A DNA stretch of 64,000 nt. Origin: Aurantibacter aestuarii (GTDB lineage Bacteria > Bacteroidota > Bacteroidia > Flavobacteriales > Flavobacteriaceae). The translations under genes and the position numbers were made by a program. How positions within the stretch are numbered: position 1 is the first letter of the stretch; each line of letters opens with the position of its first letter. The notes under the pieces are model-generated. The model made no database searches, was not told the DNA's origin, and saw only the letters and a list, made by a program, of their open reading frames with translations. Where the stretch lies: positions 1-64,000 of the forward strand of contig NZ_PXOQ01000007.1 in assembly GCF_003008425.1 (NCBI RefSeq), written 5' to 3'. This document shows positions 62,088-64,000 of this stretch, one piece after another.

Positions 62088-62876
62088 ATGATGACTATAA
62101 AAACTGTAAAAGAAAATTTAGCACCTTTAAGAAAACAATTAGTAAACCATAGTCTTTATGGAACTATAGAAACTACTTACGATTTATCTTTATTTCTAGA
62201 ACAGCATGTGTTTGCTGTTTGGGACTTTATGTCGCTTTTAAAAGCACTTCAACAAAAATTAACCTGCACAACAACACCATGGATGCCCGTTGGGAACCCA
62301 GAAATGCGTTATCTTATAAACGAAATAGTATTAGCTGAAGAAACAGATATTAATCTTAAAGGTGAACGTAAAAGTCATTTTGAAATGTATTTAGATGCCA
62401 TGCAGGAATGTGAGACGGCAACTACTAAAATTGATACCTTTTTACAGCTTGTAAAAGACTACAAGAACATAAACGTTGCTATAAACAACAGTCCTTTAAA
62501 CCCTGCGCTAAAAAACTTTTTAAATTTCACCTTTAAAATTGTAGAAGAAGGCGAAGCACATGAGGTAGCTGCTGCATTTACTTTTGGTAGAGAAGAACTT
62601 ATTCCAAATATGTTTACTGAAATTCTGGAAAAACTACAACATAATTTCCCAGACACCAATTTAGACCAGTTAATCTATTATTTTAAACGTCATATAGAGT
62701 TAGATGAAGACGAACATGGACCTATGGCAATGAAAATGATTGAAGATCTTTGTGGTGAAGATCAAAAGAAATGGCATGAAGTCACTCAGGTTTCCCAAGA
62801 TGCCTTACAAGTAAGACTAGGTTTATGGAATGCTATTGAAGCCAGCATAATTGCCCAACGAACACCTGTTTTATAA
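62088..62876 (+). CDS. DUF3050 domain-containing protein
   Basis: 262 residues, the family length. It is mostly helical, with VFAVWDFMSLLKALQ near the start and a histidine-rich pattern (EGEAHEVAAAFTFGRE, FKRHIELDEDEHGPMA) reminiscent of heme-oxygenase-like and ferritin-like metal sites. Enzymatic function is unknown. It directly abuts the SGNH hydrolase gene, so both share a transcript. Confidence 0.9.
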   Translation: MMTIKTVKENLAPLRKQLVNHSLYGTIETTYDLSLFLEQHVFAVWDFMSLLKALQQKLTCTTTPWMPVGNPEMRYLINEIVLAEETDINLKGERKSHFEMYLDAMQECETATTKIDTFLQLVKDYKNINVAINNSPLNPALKNFLNFTFKIVEEGEAHEVAAAFTFGREELIPNMFTEILEKLQHNFPDTNLDQLIYYFKRHIELDEDEHGPMAMKMIEDLCGEDQKKWHEVTQVSQDALQVRLGLWNAIEASIIAQRTPVL

Positions 62877-63569
62877 ATGTATTCTAACTCTCTTTTTCTT
62901 GTAATTTTCGCTTTAATACTAAGCTGTAATTCTACCAAACAGAAAGCTGATAAAATCCACAGTGAAAACTTTAAATATTTAGCATTAGGTGATAGTTACA
63001 CCATAGGAGAAAGTGTTTGCAACAGTTGTAATTTTCCAAATCAATTGTCTACAGAGCTAGAAAATAAAGGCATTAAAAATAGTAATGTAAACATTATAGC
63101 TCGAATCGGTTGGACTACTACCCAATTAATAAATGCCATTTCGAACAGCAAGTTAGACCCTAATTATGATATAGTAACTTTACTTATTGGTGTAAATAAT
63201 GAATATCAAAACCTGGATTTTAATATTTATAAAAAAGAGTTTCCTGTATTACTTAATAAAGCTATTGAGCTGGCTAACAACAATTCTAATAAAGTTATTG
63301 TATTATCTATTCCAGACTATGCATATACTCCATTTGGGCAATCAATAAATAACAATTCTAATATCTCTAAAGCAATAGATAATTATAATACTTATGCAGC
63401 ATCCGTTTGTAAATTAAAAGGTGTTAGTTTTTTAAACATTACGGATATAACACGTTTAGGACTTGAAAATCCAAAATTAGTAGCTAAAGACGGTTTACAT
63501 CCTTCTAAAGAAGCCTATACTAAATTTGTAAAACGTTTACTTCCGTTAACTCTTAGTAAAATAAATTAA
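62877..63569 (+). CDS. SGNH/GDSL family hydrolase, lipoprotein
   Basis: 230 residues with a lipoprotein signal (FLVIFALILSCNSTKQ). The SGNH blocks are visible: YLALGDSYTIGES (nucleophile Ser), a central Gly, LLIGVNNEYQ (Asn) and DGLHPSKEAYTKF (Asp/His). It is probably an esterase or acyl hydrolase attached to a membrane. The first codon follows the DUF3050 stop with no gap. Confidence 0.92.
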   Translation: MYSNSLFLVIFALILSCNSTKQKADKIHSENFKYLALGDSYTIGESVCNSCNFPNQLSTELENKGIKNSNVNIIARIGWTTTQLINAISNSKLDPNYDIVTLLIGVNNEYQNLDFNIYKKEFPVLLNKAIELANNNSNKVIVLSIPDYAYTPFGQSINNNSNISKAIDNYNTYAASVCKLKGVSFLNITDITRLGLENPKLVAKDGLHPSKEAYTKFVKRLLPLTLSKIN

Positions 63570-63572
63570 ACT

Positions 63573-64000
63573 ATGTTTTCCTCTAAAAAAAGATTGGATC
63601 ATGCTTTTAAAACTGCAAAAGTATTAGATTTTGATAACGATAGTAAATTTATATTTTTTAGCGACTGCCATAGAGGTGACAATAGTTTTGCAGATGATTT
63701 TGCCAATAACAGAAACATTTATTTTCACGCATTAAAACATTATTACAAGGAAGATTTTACTTATATCGAATTAGGTGATGGTGATGAACTTTGGGAGAAT
63801 CTAACATTTGATTCCATTTTGAATGCACACAAAAATGTGTATTTATTAATGAAGCAATTTTTTGATGAAAACCGTTTGCATTTAATCTGGGGTAATCATG
63901 ACATGGTTTACAGAGACCCGGAATATGTAAAGAAACATTTGCACACCTATTTTAATGCAAGAACGGGTAAAGACGAACCGTTGTTTATGGGTTTAAAATA
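63573..64000 (+). CDS. Metallophosphoesterase (calcineurin-like), 3' end outside the window
   Basis: The frame opens with ATG at 63573, 3 bp after the SGNH stop, and runs to the right edge (142 codons). Metal-binding motifs are clear: FFSDCHRGDNS, LGDGDELWEN and LIWGNHDMVYRDP, matching the D-H/GD/GNHD blocks of the calcineurin-like phosphoesterase fold. The first motif has Cys between the Asp and His (DCH). Substrate unknown. Confidence 0.88.
   Translation, partial: MFSSKKRLDHAFKTAKVLDFDNDSKFIFFSDCHRGDNSFADDFANNRNIYFHALKHYYKEDFTYIELGDGDELWENLTFDSILNAHKNVYLLMKQFFDENRLHLIWGNHDMVYRDPEYVKKHLHTYFNARTGKDEPLFMGLK

Overview
The window is AT-rich chromosomal DNA from a member of the Bacteroidota, almost certainly a marine Flavobacteriaceae. 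The evidence is: a SusC/SusD polysaccharide-utilization locus with laminarin-type GH16 and GH3 enzymes; a giant secreted modular adhesin-like protein; a DnaE with a fused exonuclease domain; TAnnTTTG promoter boxes; and start sites without Shine-Dalgarno sequences. Both edges cut a gene: the adhesin-like protein on the left, and a metallophosphoesterase starting at 63573 on the right.

Layout. 1-4081: 5' part of the adhesin-like gene, with five exact-period 231-bp repeats. 4309-11532: an MscS channel, then a convergent operon for a MacAB-TolC-like tripartite exporter (ATPase, two permeases, HlyD adaptor, TolC) ending in tsaB. 11638-17087: cytochrome oxidase assembly block (heme O synthase, two subunit III paralogues, subunit IV, a cysteine-less SCO-like protein, SCO, DUF420, a small CxxC protein); subunits I and II are not in the window. 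17172-21347: a small accessory segment with a second MscS, two paralogous secreted proteins with matching terminators, a small lipoprotein, and a large lipoprotein gene whose ATG is put out of frame by a 7-bp tandem repeat. 21418-30439: an outer-membrane protein with an N-terminal TonB-C-like domain, TonB, DUF4407, an S24-like regulator lacking the catalytic serine, PhnA, YjbR, cyclase, HemW and RuvC. 30439-34085: two outer-membrane barrels, a flippase-like membrane protein and a GT2 enzyme.

34090-37459: a BlaI/BlaR1-type sensory operon in which the M56 metallopeptidase carries a TonB-C domain and is followed by a TPR protein and a TonB-C-like lipoprotein; three palindromic operators surround its promoter. 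37473-50807: a laminarin-type PUL (SusC, SusD, a PKD surface protein with duplicated glycan-binding-like domains, GH16, GH3) with a propeller/Y_Y_Y/LuxR regulator. The regulator-SusC gap holds four copies of a 9-bp motif. 50988-57276: tRNA-Asp, DUF58, thioredoxin and DnaE, with two copies of a palindromic repeat element flanking trxA. 57424-64000: a ferritin-like protein, a lipoprotein, rpsP-rimM-trmN6, an acyl-CoA dehydrogenase, DUF3050, an SGNH hydrolase and the partial phosphoesterase.

Most of the window is ordinary flavobacterial core genome. The observations most worth pursuing are the slipped start of the 19.9-21.3 kb lipoprotein, the BlaI/M56-TonB operon with its operators, the 9-bp motif array of the PUL, the palindromic element pair around trxA, and the spread of one TonB-C module across four unrelated architectures.
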